A stretch of DNA of 64,000 nt from DUUI01 sp964627845 (GTDB taxonomy: Bacteria > Bacillota_I > Bacilli_A > Erysipelotrichales > Erysipelotrichaceae): assembly GCA_964627845.1 (NCBI GenBank), contig CAZVKL010000001.1:96067-160066 (forward strand), written 5' to 3'. Both the position numbers and the translations under genes were made by a program. The notes under the pieces were generated by a model. It was given only the letters and a program-made list of their open reading frames with translations. It did not search any database and was not told the origin of the DNA. Within the stretch, counting starts at the first letter, position 1; every line of letters starts with the position of its first letter. Positions 46,308-56,500 of this stretch are shown piece after piece.

Positions 46308-47373
46308 GGTGCACCTCATGGATCCATTCTATAATTTTTTCGATTGCATCGACTTTTGAAAACTTCTGACAGTTTTGTCGCATGCTGTTTAATTGTTCTT
46401 TGTTATTCAACAACTGATTAATTTGGTCAAATAAGATTTGTGACGATAACTCTTTCTCTTCAATTAATTGAGCTGCCCCATTATTTTTAAGCTCTAAAGC
46501 ATTGTAATACTGATGATTGGCCACAACATAAGGCGATGGAACATAAATAGCGGGTGTTAAGGATGCCGTGATTTCAGCAACGGAAGTTGCTCCGGCACGA
46601 CTAATGACCAAGTCACAATGTTTTAACAATTGAATTTGATCCACACTTTCAAAAACAAAGACATTCTGATGGTCTTTTAATTGTTGAGACATTGATTCCA
46701 TCTGGCGACCTGCCGATATTACAAATTGATAATCATTGATTGGATTATCTATTAAATAATCTAGGACCATTTTACTCATTGATTCTGAACCTAAGGACCC
46801 CATCACAAAATAAACAATTGGGCCGGTCTTTGACAAACCTAATGATGCTAGATATGTCTCATCTTTTTCTACTTCAGCAGCAATGGTTGCTCTAGGATTA
46901 CCTAGAAAACGGATGTCAGGATGATTAAATTGTTTGATGACTTCTTCAAAACAAACAATGATTCCTGCACACTCTTTTTGAACCATTTTATTGGCTTTAC
47001 CAGCCACAGAATTTTGTTCATGGATTAAATAAGGAATTTTATATTTCTTAGCCGCATAACATGCTGGAAAAGTGACATAACCACCAAAGCTAATGACCAT
47101 GTCAATTTGATTTTCTTTTAAGTATTTCTTCGCGGTTAAAATCGCTTTAAACTGACTGGTAATTCCTTTCAGCTTTGCTTTTAGACCTGGTTTTAAGCCT
47201 TCGTTATCGATGGCTAAAAATGTGTATGGTTTTTCACGCACTAAGCGTTCTTCCATTTTACCTTTATTTCCAATATAAAAGATGGTATGACCCTGTTTAA
47301 TCAGTTCATCCCCCAAGGCTAAGGCTGGGTAGATATGACCACCCGTCCCCCCTGCTGTTAGACATATATTCAT
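46297..47373 (-). CDS. murG: Undecaprenyldiphospho-muramoylpentapeptide GlcNAc transferase
   Basis: Makes lipid II from lipid I at the inner face of the membrane. 358 aa GT-B fold: LTAGGTGGHIYPALALG, ISFGGYVTFPA, LIHEQNSVAGKAN and the donor site ISRAGATSVAEI. It starts 3 bases after ruvB. murB and divIB follow. Confidence 0.96.
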   Translation of the reverse strand: MNICLTAGGTGGHIYPALALGDELIKQGHTIFYIGNKGKMEERLVREKPYTFLAIDNEGLKPGLKAKLKGITSQFKAILTAKKYLKENQIDMVISFGGYVTFPACYAAKKYKIPYLIHEQNSVAGKANKMVQKECAGIIVCFEEVIKQFNHPDIRFLGNPRATIAAEVEKDETYLASLGLSKTGPIVYFVMGSLGSESMSKMVLDYLIDNPINDYQFVISAGRQMESMSQQLKDHQNVFVFESVDQIQLLKHCDLVISRAGATSVAEITASLTPAIYVPSPYVVANHQYYNALELKNNGAAQLIEEKELSSQILFDQINQLLNNKEQLNSMRQNCQKFSKVDAIEKIIEWIHEVHHDN

Positions 47374-47376
47374 AGA

Positions 47377-48396
47377 TTAATCCTCAAATTCTTGTTCAAA
47401 TAAGTTAGTGTTATACGATAGTTTTAAATGTTGATACGCTTTTTGAGTCACAACGCGACCCCTTGGAGTTCGATTTATGAACCCAATCTGAAGTAAATAA
47501 GGCTCATAAACATCCTCGAGGGTCATCGTTTCCTCTGAAATTGAACTGGCTAATGCATCAAGACCGACTGGCCCACCATTAAATCGTTCAATTATTCCTT
47601 TTAAGTAACGAATATCGACATCATCTAAGCCTAGTTCATCAACTTTTAATTGACTTAACGCATAACCGGTAATTTCTTGGTCAATGATATTGTTATTGAG
47701 TACTTGTCCAAAATCTCGAACTCGTCTTAATAATCGATTCGCAATTCTTGGGGTTCCTCGACTTCGCTTGGCAATCTCGAGAATGCCATCTTCATTAATT
47801 TCAGTACTTAGGACACGGGCACTACGACGAATGATTTGTTGGAGCTCTTGCTGGGTATAATATTCTAATTTAGAAATAATCCCAAAACGATCGCGTAATG
47901 GTGAACTTAAGTCACCAGCTCGTGTAGTCGCACCCACCAATGTAAAGGGTGGTAAATCGATTTGTATCGAACGAACGGTTGCATCTTTTCCAACAACCAC
48001 ATCCAATACAAAATCTTCCATGGCTGAATACAAGACTTCTTCCACTACTTTGGGTAGTCGATGAATCTCGTCAATAAATAAGACATCGCCAGGTTCAAGG
48101 GCTGATAGAATGGCTGCTAAGTCACCAGTTCTTTCAATCGATGGACCTGTCACAACCTTAATATGTGTTCCCATTTCATGGGCGATAATATAGGCTAAGG
48201 TTGTTTTTCCTAAACCTGGAGGTCCATAGAGTAACACATGGTCTAAAGCCTCTTGACGATTAAGAGCAGCTTTAATATATACTTTTAAGTTTGTCTTTAA
48301 ATCCTCTTGCCCAACATAATCACTCATTTGATGAGGTCTTAGACCTTCTTCTTGGTGATCCAATTCGGTTTCGAGTGAATCCATCATTCGGCTCAT
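47377..48396 (-). CDS. ruvB: Holliday junction helicase RuvB
   Basis: AAA+ motor of branch migration. 339 aa: GPPGLGKTTLAYIIA, FIDEIHRLPKVVEE, GATTRAGDLSSPLRDRFG and a winged-helix C terminus (TPRGRVVTQKA). It follows ruvA by 11 bases. Confidence 0.97.
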   Translation of the reverse strand: MSRMMDSLETELDHQEEGLRPHQMSDYVGQEDLKTNLKVYIKAALNRQEALDHVLLYGPPGLGKTTLAYIIAHEMGTHIKVVTGPSIERTGDLAAILSALEPGDVLFIDEIHRLPKVVEEVLYSAMEDFVLDVVVGKDATVRSIQIDLPPFTLVGATTRAGDLSSPLRDRFGIISKLEYYTQQELQQIIRRSARVLSTEINEDGILEIAKRSRGTPRIANRLLRRVRDFGQVLNNNIIDQEITGYALSQLKVDELGLDDVDIRYLKGIIERFNGGPVGLDALASSISEETMTLEDVYEPYLLQIGFINRTPRGRVVTQKAYQHLKLSYNTNLFEQEFED

Positions 48397-48407
48397 AGCA
48401 TTCCTTT

Positions 48408-48980
48408 CTACTTAATTTTTAATAGTAACTGTAATCCTTGTTTAATATATTCATCTGTTTTTAAACCAGGGTGTTTTAATAGTTCTTTTTCAACAGAATT
48501 TAACTCACTTTGTTTGTAACCTAAATTCTTGAGTCCACTGATTGCTTCCATTAATTCTTGAGAAACATTCCCTTTATTATGGTCAGAATCGACAAGTTTT
48601 CCTTTTAAATCTAAAACAATTTGACTCGCAGTTTTAGCCCCAACCCCGGGTAAACTCTTTAGATAGCTCACATCACCATCTTCAATGGCATGAATTAGAC
48701 GATCTCCGGTACTTCTTGAAAAGAAATTCATCGCTCCCTTAGGACCAATCCCTTTAACAGAGATGAGTCTTAAGAATAGGTTTAAATCGCGTTGACTTAA
48801 GAAACCAAAAAGAGTCAAGGCATCTTCTCGTACATTTAAATACGTATAAACCTTGACTGATTCGCCAATCTTAACTCGGTCAGCTGAGGCAAATCCAATT
48901 TGAAATCCCATCCCATTGACATTAACAATAATTGAATCAGTGGTTACCTCATCAATGACCCCTCTAATAAATGAAATCAT
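48408..48980 (-). CDS. ruvA: Holliday junction protein RuvA
   Basis: Junction-binding tetramer subunit. 190 aa: OB domain with GFLSQRDLNLFLRLISVKGIGPKGA leading to two helix-hairpin-helix motifs (KSLPGVGAKTASQIVLDLKGK) and a C-terminal domain contacting RuvB. First gene of ruvAB-murG-murB-divIB, with its own extended -10 and an AGGTGA site. Confidence 0.96.
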   Translation of the reverse strand: MISFIRGVIDEVTTDSIIVNVNGMGFQIGFASADRVKIGESVKVYTYLNVREDALTLFGFLSQRDLNLFLRLISVKGIGPKGAMNFFSRSTGDRLIHAIEDGDVSYLKSLPGVGAKTASQIVLDLKGKLVDSDHNKGNVSQELMEAISGLKNLGYKQSELNSVEKELLKHPGLKTDEYIKQGLQLLLKIK

Positions 48981-48995
48981 TTTATCACCTAATTT

Positions 48996-49021
48996 ATTAT
49001 ATCATCTTTCCTACTGGTCAA
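48996..49021 (-). promoter_or_regulatory. Extended -10 promoter of the ruvAB-mur operon
   Basis: Minus strand TTGACC (49021-49016), 14 bases, TGA-TATAAT. It starts within the last obgE codons. Confidence 0.6.
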
Positions 49022-50291
49022 TGAACTCAAATTGTACTGACTCTAATATGATGGTATCTCCATGTTTCACACCTTGATCTCTTAAGTATTGGTCAACACC
49101 TAAATGTTTTAAACGTGTTGCGAAATGGGTGATTGAATCTTCAGAATTTTCATCCAACTGTCTAAACTCATGTTCTAATTTAGCACCGCTTAATTGCCAT
49201 AAACCATCATTTAGTTTCTCAACTTGATAGCCTCTTTCTGGTGCTTCATATTTGAAGACGACTTCATCCTCAACGGGTTGAGATTCAAATAAGTCGTAAT
49301 CAATCGACTCAAGTTTATCTGCAATCGCATAAACTAATCTTTGTGTCCCAGTTTGAGTTAAAGTGACGGTTTCATAGACATCGACATCCGGGTACTTCAC
49401 TTTGAACTTTTCTAAGTTCTCTTGCGCCCCATCTAAATCCATTTTATTTGCGACAACAATCATCTCACGTTCTAACAAACGGTGTTGATACTCTTTGAGC
49501 TCGTTCATAATAATTTGGTAGTCTTCTAATGGATCACGACCTTCAGATCCTGACATATCTAGAATATGGACTAATAACCGACAACGTTCAATGTGTTTTA
49601 AAAATTGATGGCCTAAGCCCTTGCCTTGAGCTGCATTTTCAATCAAACCAGGTAAGTCGGCCATCACAAAGGAACGATTATCCCCTGCTTGAACAACCCC
49701 TAAATTAGGTACAATGGTTGTAAAGTGATAATCCCCGATTTCAGGTTTTGCTGCTGAGACAACGGATAATAGCGTGGATTTACCAACGCTTGGGAAACCA
49801 ACTAATCCGACATCGGCTAATAATTTTAGTTCGACTTCAATCTGAAATTCTTGTCCAAGTTCGCCCACTTCAGCAATATCGGGGGCAGGGTTTTTTGCGG
49901 TCGCAAAACGGAAGTTTCCACGACCCCCTTTTCCACCATGGGCAATAATCGCTGATTGACCAGGATTGACTAAATCAGCAATTAATTGACCCGATTCTTT
50001 TTCTCGGACCATTGTTCCTGGTGGCACTTTGACGATTAAGTCCTCCCCATCGGCACCGTGCATTTTTTTGTTTTTACCATTGTCACCATTTTTTGCTTTT
50101 AAATGATGTTGAAAGCGCAAATCTAATAGGGTTGATTTATGGGTATCGACCACAAAGACAATGTCTCCCCCTTTTCCACCATCACCACCATAAGGTCCTC
50201 CAAATGGGACATATTTTTCACGACGAAAAGAGGCCATTCCATTGCCGCCATTGCCTGCTTTAATTTGTAGTGTAACTCGATCGATAAACAT
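49011..50291 (-). CDS. obgE: Obg GTPase
   Basis: Ribosome-associated GTPase essential for 50S assembly and stress control. 426 aa: glycine-rich N-terminal Obg fold (AGNGGNGMASFRREKYVPFGG), G domain with GFPSVGKSTLLS, DLPGLIENA and NKMD, and a C-terminal OCT domain (about 345-426, HFATRLKHLGVDQYL). A hairpin terminator of rpmA lies just before it. Confidence 0.97.
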   Translation of the reverse strand: MFIDRVTLQIKAGNGGNGMASFRREKYVPFGGPYGGDGGKGGDIVFVVDTHKSTLLDLRFQHHLKAKNGDNGKNKKMHGADGEDLIVKVPPGTMVREKESGQLIADLVNPGQSAIIAHGGKGGRGNFRFATAKNPAPDIAEVGELGQEFQIEVELKLLADVGLVGFPSVGKSTLLSVVSAAKPEIGDYHFTTIVPNLGVVQAGDNRSFVMADLPGLIENAAQGKGLGHQFLKHIERCRLLVHILDMSGSEGRDPLEDYQIIMNELKEYQHRLLEREMIVVANKMDLDGAQENLEKFKVKYPDVDVYETVTLTQTGTQRLVYAIADKLESIDYDLFESQPVEDEVVFKYEAPERGYQVEKLNDGLWQLSGAKLEHEFRQLDENSEDSITHFATRLKHLGVDQYLRDQGVKHGDTIILESVQFEFIDQ

Positions 50292-50314
50292 ATTATCAAA
50301 TCCCTTCTTTTATG

Positions 50315-50341
50315 AAAAAAGTCTCGGTTAGGAGACTTTTT
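50315..50341 (-). terminator. Terminator after rpmA
   Basis: Minus strand AAAAAGTCTC-CTAACC-GAGACTTTTTT. It begins inside the rpmA stop region, ending the rplU-prp-rpmA operon. Confidence 0.85.
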
Positions 50342-50624
50342 AAGCGGCTGGATAAACTGAAACTTGTTTCTTGTTTTTTCCGACTCGTTCGAATTTAACA
50401 ACACCATCTACTTTTGAGAATAACGTGTCATCTCCCCCACGACCAACATTGATGCCTGGGTGAATTTTTGTACCACGTTGGCGATACAAAATAGAACCAG
50501 CAGAGACTTCTTGTCCGTCAGAGCGTTTCGCTCCTAATCGCTTCGAATGAGAATCACGACCGTTCTTTGTCGAACCGACTCCCTTTTTAGAAGCAAAGAA
50601 TTGAATATTTAAAGTGAATTTCAT
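50340..50624 (-). CDS. rpmA: 50S ribosomal protein L27 with cleavable N terminus
   Basis: 94 aa. It begins MKFTLNIQFFASKKG: LNIQFF then Ala is the Bacillota pre-L27 cleavage site, cut after Phe10 by Prp to expose the functional N terminus near the peptidyl-transferase centre. SKRLGAKRSDGQ and HPGINVGRGGDDTLF follow. It directly follows prp. Confidence 0.97.
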   Translation of the reverse strand: MKFTLNIQFFASKKGVGSTKNGRDSHSKRLGAKRSDGQEVSAGSILYRQRGTKIHPGINVGRGGDDTLFSKVDGVVKFERVGKNKKQVSVYPAA

Positions 50625-50935
50625 TATTTCACCTCCTGAATTGTAATGTAATTTGGAAATTGATTGGCAATTGTTTGAAGTTGAATCAAACCAACTTCTA
50701 ATATCATTTGTCCAGCCTCGGATATTTTGGATGTTGACGCAAACATCACTTGTTTTTCATCATCCACAACGGTTTGGTATTTGGTTTTAATATCCAGTGC
50801 ATTTAATAATCCAACCATAATGCTGGAAACACCTGCACAGACGATATCTTTGCCATAATCATCAAATAACGCATGCCCACTTACTGTCAATGACGTAATG
50901 GCATCCTTTTCTTTCTTAACACTAACTTGAATCAT
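50624..50935 (-). CDS. prp: Ribosomal-processing cysteine protease Prp
   Basis: Cleaves the L27 N-terminal extension. 103 aa: catalytic His21 in SGHALFDDYG and Cys33 in DIVCAGVS. Between rplU and rpmA as in all Bacillota that have it. It overlaps the rplU and rpmA genes by a base each. Confidence 0.94.
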   Translation of the reverse strand: MIQVSVKKEKDAITSLTVSGHALFDDYGKDIVCAGVSSIMVGLLNALDIKTKYQTVVDDEKQVMFASTSKISEAGQMILEVGLIQLQTIANQFPNYITIQEVK

Positions 50936-51246
50936 TAAGCGTTAATAGAATCAATAGTCAACTTAGTATATGGTTGACGGTGACCTTGTTTACGACGGGT
51001 AGATCCTTTTTTAGCTTTATACTTGAAGATAGTAATCTTCTTGCCACGACCATTTTTATTAACAGTCGCCTTAACTGTTGCTCCATCAACATATGGAGTT
51101 CCAGCAGTTAATGTTTTATCACCCACAACAAGCACTTTGTCAAAAACAACTTCATCGCCTTCATTTGCTTCGAGTTTTTCAACCCAAATTTCTTGGCCTA
51201 CTTCAACTTTTAGTTGTTTTCCACCTGTTTCGATAACAGCGTACAT
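50935..51246 (-). CDS. rplU: 50S ribosomal protein L21
   Basis: 103 aa: MYAVIETGGKQLKVEVGQ start, then NKNGRGKKITIFKYKAKKGSTRRKQGHRQPYTKL RNA-binding end, given here in shorter parts NKNGRGKKI and RRKQGHRQPYT. ATG 51246 follows GAGGAGGTG; an upstream start at 51261 lies before that site. A structured leader precedes it. Confidence 0.96.
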   Translation of the reverse strand: MYAVIETGGKQLKVEVGQEIWVEKLEANEGDEVVFDKVLVVGDKTLTAGTPYVDGATVKATVNKNGRGKKITIFKYKAKKGSTRRKQGHRQPYTKLTIDSINA

Positions 51247-51345
51247 ATCGCACCTCCTCACTTTTTCTATGACTCGCCAGGTAAGGTGTCCAAAGGAACT
51301 TACAGACCCTACTTTGAGCGGTTGTATGCACTACAACGCGTCTGC
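51247..51345 (-). promoter_or_regulatory. Putative L21 leader (autoregulatory RNA)
   Basis: About 110 bases of untranslated leader. Minus strand stems: GTTGT-AGTGCAT-ACAAC, and GTAAG...CTTAC around TTCCTTTGGAC, then GGCGAGTC before the ribosome site. Position and size match the L21 leader known from Bacillota; identity not confirmed by alignment. Confidence 0.6.
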
Positions 51346-51363
51346 TTAAACATAAGCTAACCA

Positions 51364-51393
51364 ATTATAGCACAAAGTTTTAAGAAATGTCCA
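51364..51393 (-). promoter_or_regulatory. Promoter of rplU-prp-rpmA
   Basis: Minus strand TGGACA (51393-51388), 18-base spacer, TGC-TATAAT (51369-51364, extended -10). It lies just past the end of the kinase gene. Confidence 0.7.
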
Positions 51394-51415
51394 AAAAATT
51401 GCTATTTCTGAAAAT

Positions 51416-52891
51416 TTATCCGACCAGCGGTATTTCAACAAAGAACGTCGTTCGTTTTTCAACCTCTGAAATAACCCCATAAGGATAATTTCCACGCTCA
51501 CAAATTGCCTTACAGATTGCCAAACCAAGCCCTGTTCCTTGTCTGGCTCGTTGATAATTCTTGTTGACCTTATAGTATCTGTCCCAGACATAATTGATGT
51601 CTTCAACCTTAATTCCATCACCATGATCTTCTACTTCAACACGCGCATAGCCCGTCTCTTCAATTTCTAACAATCGAATGACAACGAGCCGATCTTCACC
51701 AATGAATTTGATCGCATTCGAAATATAATTAACGATCACTTGTCTAAGTTTAATCTCATCTCCTAATACCATTCGATTAATGCTTCCAACCACTTCAATC
51801 ATGACACTTTGTTGTGAACTGACCACTTTAAACGAAGAAACAATGGACTTAACCAATGAATTGATATTAAATTCTTGTTCAATCAAACGGGTTGGATCGG
51901 ATTGCATCTGCGACAAGGTCATCATATCCGTTAATAACTTATTCAACTGATCCACTTCCGATTGAATAATCTCTAAATGTTGATTCCGTTTAATGGGATC
52001 ATCCCCAGAAATATCTTGAATCATCTCTGCATACGCCGAGATCATGGTTAATGGTGTTCGAATATCATGTGATATATTGGCTAGTAAATCCGTTCTAAGA
52101 TTGTCTGTTTTAGCCATCTCTTGAGTTGCATAGTTAAGCGTGTCGGCTAGATTATCAATTTCGGTATAGCCCCCTTGTTCAAAGTTAACATTCTTCATTC
52201 CCTTAGCTAAGTTTCTAGCTGAGTTACTCATATTAATGATTGGTTTTGAGAACAAGCGACTGATGACAAACGCAATAAACCCGCCTAAGAATAATACACC
52301 AATAATAATAAAGAAAAATTGTGTCTGTAACACGTCGATGGTGGACTCTAGTAATTCATAAGGTGTATTGATAAAGACATAATAGGCATCATTCTCTAAA
52401 TCAATTTTATGCGCATAAAAGAGTTGGCTTGAAATCTGATCATTAGGAGTCACTCTAAAATAATAAGACGTTTCTTCTAGTTCATTAAAGGTTTCAATAT
52501 ATTGGTTCATAATGAGTGATGGATTATCATATGAACGAGCCGAGGGCTTAATTAAATAATGCAAATAACAAGAGGATCCCATTGGATTAATTTCGAGTTG
52601 CATAATCGAATCACGATCAAAAGCATAAATACAGAGATTATTATCATAGGCATAGTTTCTTAAATCGGTGTATGCCTGTTCAAATTGACCATTGTTATGA
52701 ATGGCTTCAATGGGTGATTCCATTTGAAAAGCAGCTTCCTCAACTCGATTTAAGACGGTGTTTTGATAGAAGGTTGGTAATAATAAAATTTGTAACAAAT
52801 ACACCAAGGTTAAAAGCGCTAGTACTAAACCAACGATATAGACAAACATTCTAAATCCGATTGAGCGCAACCACCTATGTATTCGTTTCAA
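51416..52891 (-). CDS. Sensor histidine kinase
   Basis: 491 aa two-component sensor. Membrane helices near 13-38 and 191-213 flank an extracellular region of about 150 residues without a recognised domain. Then HAMP, HisKA with NISHDIRTPL (phospho-His275), and HATPase with NYISNAIKF, EDHGDGI and GTGLGLAI. It starts inside the end of the response regulator. The signal is unknown. Confidence 0.93.
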   Translation of the reverse strand: MKRIHRWLRSIGFRMFVYIVGLVLALLTLVYLLQILLLPTFYQNTVLNRVEEAAFQMESPIEAIHNNGQFEQAYTDLRNYAYDNNLCIYAFDRDSIMQLEINPMGSSCYLHYLIKPSARSYDNPSLIMNQYIETFNELEETSYYFRVTPNDQISSQLFYAHKIDLENDAYYVFINTPYELLESTIDVLQTQFFFIIIGVLFLGGFIAFVISRLFSKPIINMSNSARNLAKGMKNVNFEQGGYTEIDNLADTLNYATQEMAKTDNLRTDLLANISHDIRTPLTMISAYAEMIQDISGDDPIKRNQHLEIIQSEVDQLNKLLTDMMTLSQMQSDPTRLIEQEFNINSLVKSIVSSFKVVSSQQSVMIEVVGSINRMVLGDEIKLRQVIVNYISNAIKFIGEDRLVVIRLLEIEETGYARVEVEDHGDGIKVEDINYVWDRYYKVNKNYQRARQGTGLGLAICKAICERGNYPYGVISEVEKRTTFFVEIPLVG

Positions 52892-53543
52892 ATAAATACC
52901 CCATTCCTCTCACTGTTTTGATTTTATGGCGATAAGGGCCTAAACTTTGTCTTAACATTTTAATATGCGTATCGACTGTGCGATCATCGCCACTAAAATC
53001 ATCCGACCAAACATGGTTAACAATCATGTCACGGGTACACACTTGATTCGCATGTTTCACTAAATACAGAAGTAATTCATATTCTTTTAGTTTAAGATTC
53101 ACGCGCCTAGAATCGATTTCAATATAACGACCTAAGGTATTGATTGTTAATCCATCAAAATGATAGGTTGTTTGTTTTGTGTTTTGACTCGAGCGTTGGG
53201 TTATCACATTGATGCGGGCCATTAATTCTTTGGCTGAGAATGGCTTTGTCATGTAATCATCGACGCCCATTTTAAAACCATACAGCTTATCATCTTCACT
53301 GTGTCTTGCTGAAAGCATTAAAACAGGTATTTCTTTAATTTCTTTTATTTTCTTCGTCGTGACAAAACCATCTAAATCAGGCATCATCACATCCATAATG
53401 ATGACATCATAATCATTAACGACGACTTTTTCAATGGCTTCATAGCCTCCTGAGGCTCCCTCACAGCTATGACCATATAACTGCGCATATTCCCTGACAA
53501 TATCGTGGATCGATAGTTCATCATCGACAACAAGTATTTTCAT
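52875..53543 (-). CDS. Response regulator, OmpR/PhoB family
   Basis: 222 aa. Receiver domain: VVDDE, phospho-Asp51 in IMDVMMPDLDG, SARHSEDDKLYGFKMGVDDYMTKPF. C-terminal winged helix with LKEYELLLYL, VWSDDFSGDDRTVDTHI and KTVRGMGYLFE. It overlaps the kinase gene by 17 bases. dnaE lies one base upstream. Confidence 0.95.
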   Translation of the reverse strand: MKILVVDDELSIHDIVREYAQLYGHSCEGASGGYEAIEKVVVNDYDVIIMDVMMPDLDGFVTTKKIKEIKEIPVLMLSARHSEDDKLYGFKMGVDDYMTKPFSAKELMARINVITQRSSQNTKQTTYHFDGLTINTLGRYIEIDSRRVNLKLKEYELLLYLVKHANQVCTRDMIVNHVWSDDFSGDDRTVDTHIKMLRQSLGPYRHKIKTVRGMGYLFETNT

Positions 53544-53544
53544 T

Positions 53545-56500
53545 TTATGTGACCCTTTCTAAATGTTTAATAATAAAGCTTCGTTTGTTTTCATCGGCAC
53601 TAGATTGACCTTGTCCACTTACTAAGTAGACCGATGAGGTGCTCAAGATTTCTTTGTATTTTGGAAACTCTCGAGGAAATAAGACCGCTTCAATTGAATT
53701 TAACTCATCTTCTAAAACTAAGAATGCCATAGGCTCTCGTTTCTTTGTCATTATTTCTTTAAACTCGACAATCGAGGCATAGAAACTAAAATATCCAGAA
53801 GTGTTGATGGCCTGTGAAAGATGATTAGGCAAAGCTGGATGTGTTTCTTTGACACTCATAACAGGATGTGTTGAAAGATGAAAGCCAAGGACTTCCTGTT
53901 CCTGTCTGGATAAGACCACTTTATTCTCTCTGATTTTATAGATCGTTGGCTCCCCTATCAAATCAGGTTCAAGAATTATTTGTTGATCTAGTTCGACTTT
54001 AATAATTTCAGCATAATTAAGTACTTCAGGAAGATTATGGATCATGGTCGCTCTTGAAAGGTTAAACTCATCAAATGCGCCCGCATAAATTAAATTTTCT
54101 ATCTGTGTTTGATTAATCTTGATTTTATTTAGCCGAGCGACACAATCAATATACGATTTAAACAAGCCATTGCTGTATCTAACTTCCTCTATTTGTTTTG
54201 CTGAATGAACACCTATCGATCGAATCATCGACAAACCAAAACGGATGCCCCCCTCTTGTAACTTAAATGTCGCGTAAGAATAATTCATTGACGGAGGTAA
54301 CAGTTTTATATTACGGCTCTTACACTCATTAATATACGCTTTGAGTTTAGACGTTGATCCAATCACACTATTTAGTAGTGCTTTATAAAATAAAAGCGGA
54401 TAATTCGCTTTCAGATACGCCATTTGATAAGAAATCTTGGCATAACTGACTGAATGCGCTTTATTGAATCCGTATTGAGCAAATCGTTCCATTAAGGTCC
54501 ATAATTCATGTGCGATTTGGGTTGGTTGGGCCAATAAGAACGCTTCTTTCATGGATTCCATGACAGCCATATCTTTAGAACTAATGGCTTTTCGAAGAAT
54601 ATCTGCCTTGGCATAACTAAACCCAGCAAATTCTCTGGCAATTTGAATGACTTGTTCTTGATAGATTAAAATCCCATGCGTTGATTTTAAAATTGGATCA
54701 ACACTTGGATGGATTGTTTGAATTAATTGTGGGTTTTTAGCGTTTTGAATGTATTGAGCTCGATTCTGCATGGGTCCAGGTCGATAGAGCGCAATCGCAT
54801 CAACAATATCTAAGAACTTCGTGGGATTCATTTGTTTAATTAAGGCCTTCATCCCATCACTTTCAAGTTGAAATAACCCTAAAGTATATCCACTCGCAAT
54901 TAATCGATATGTTTTCTGGTCATTAAGTGGGATCGTGTTTAAATCAAACGAAGGATCTGACTGCTGAATTTCCTGCTTAATATCTGAAATAATAGATAAA
55001 TTCTTTAAACCTAAAAAGTCCATTTTAACTAAGCCTAAATCACTGAGTTGTTCCATTGTATATTGCGTACAGGCCATGCCATTGCTCAGTGTTACAGTTG
55101 GGATGACGTCCCTTAATGGTTTTTGACTCAAGACAATTCCAGCCGCATGCAATGAACGCTGTCTTGGCAAGCCTTCTAACTTTAAAGCGACTTCAAAAAC
55201 TCGCTTTGCATCAGGTTTAGTATTGATTAATTCACGCAATGTTTTTGATTCTTTAAGAGATTGTTGTAGCGTGGCAGTCGGTGATTGACTTAATGCCTTA
55301 GACATGGCATCAATTGTTTTTGTATGACAACCTAATACTTTACCTACATCGCGAATGACTTGTCTTTGAGACAAGGTTGAAAAAGTTATAATATGGGCCA
55401 CATGGTCTTGCCCGTATTTATTGACAACATAGTCAATGACTTCATCACGACGATTGTCTTCAAAATCAACGTCAATATCTGGCATTGAAATACGCTCTGG
55501 ATTTAAGAATCGTTCGAAGATTAAATCATATTCTAGTGGGTCAATATCCGTAATTCCAATACTATAAGCCACTAAGGAAGCAGCGGCAGAACCTCGTCCT
55601 GGTCCCACTAAAATGCCCTTTTTCTTAGCATACAAGATAAAGTCATAGACGATTAAAAAATAATCATGGTACCCCATGGATAAAATGACATCGAGTTCAT
55701 AATCTAAACGTTGTTGGTAAGATTGAGGTAACTGGTTTGTTTCGAGTCGCTTCTTCAAACCTGTCTTGGCTAGTTCAGCTAAGAAAACCTCTGAATTAAC
55801 ATCATATTCATTATGATATTGAACTAAACGAGTGTTAAATTCACTTAAGTCAACCTGACACTCTAAAGCCAATTGATTGGTATTTTTAATTGTTAAGGAA
55901 TCATATTGTTGTTCTCTTTGTTGGACACTTAAAATACTATGATACGGTTGAGCGATTAATCGTGAATCGCTTATTTCCACTTTCTGATCAATGGCTTGAG
56001 TTATCTTAAGCATTTGTTGATCTTCTTCATCTTCATAATAGGCCAATTCCAGTGCCACTGTTTTAAGATTGTTTTGTTGGCAAATATTGATAAAGATTTT
56101 GTTTTTTTGATGAAATAAGGGTGAGGCCATCAATGAAAAACCAATTCTGAAATCTCTAAAATACTTCTGAAGTTCAAAAAGTTCATTGAGTGCTTTATCG
56201 TGATTTTCTTGTAGTAAATCTTGTTCTATTTTTGAGCGTTCCGTACTTAGAATAACAACACAGTCTTTAGTGTGCTGTACTAACTGTTCAAATGTTAATG
56301 GCTCTATCGAAATCAAATGTGACAGTTGCATCAATTCTTTAAACCCATCGTTATTTTTAGCGATGACACAATAAACGCTGTCAAGAACATGTACTTCTAA
56401 GCCATAGATTGGTTTGATAGCTTGATTTAGGCATTCGCGATAAAAATGATTGGCACCATACAAGACACCAACATCACAAAGTACAATGGCCTGATAACCT

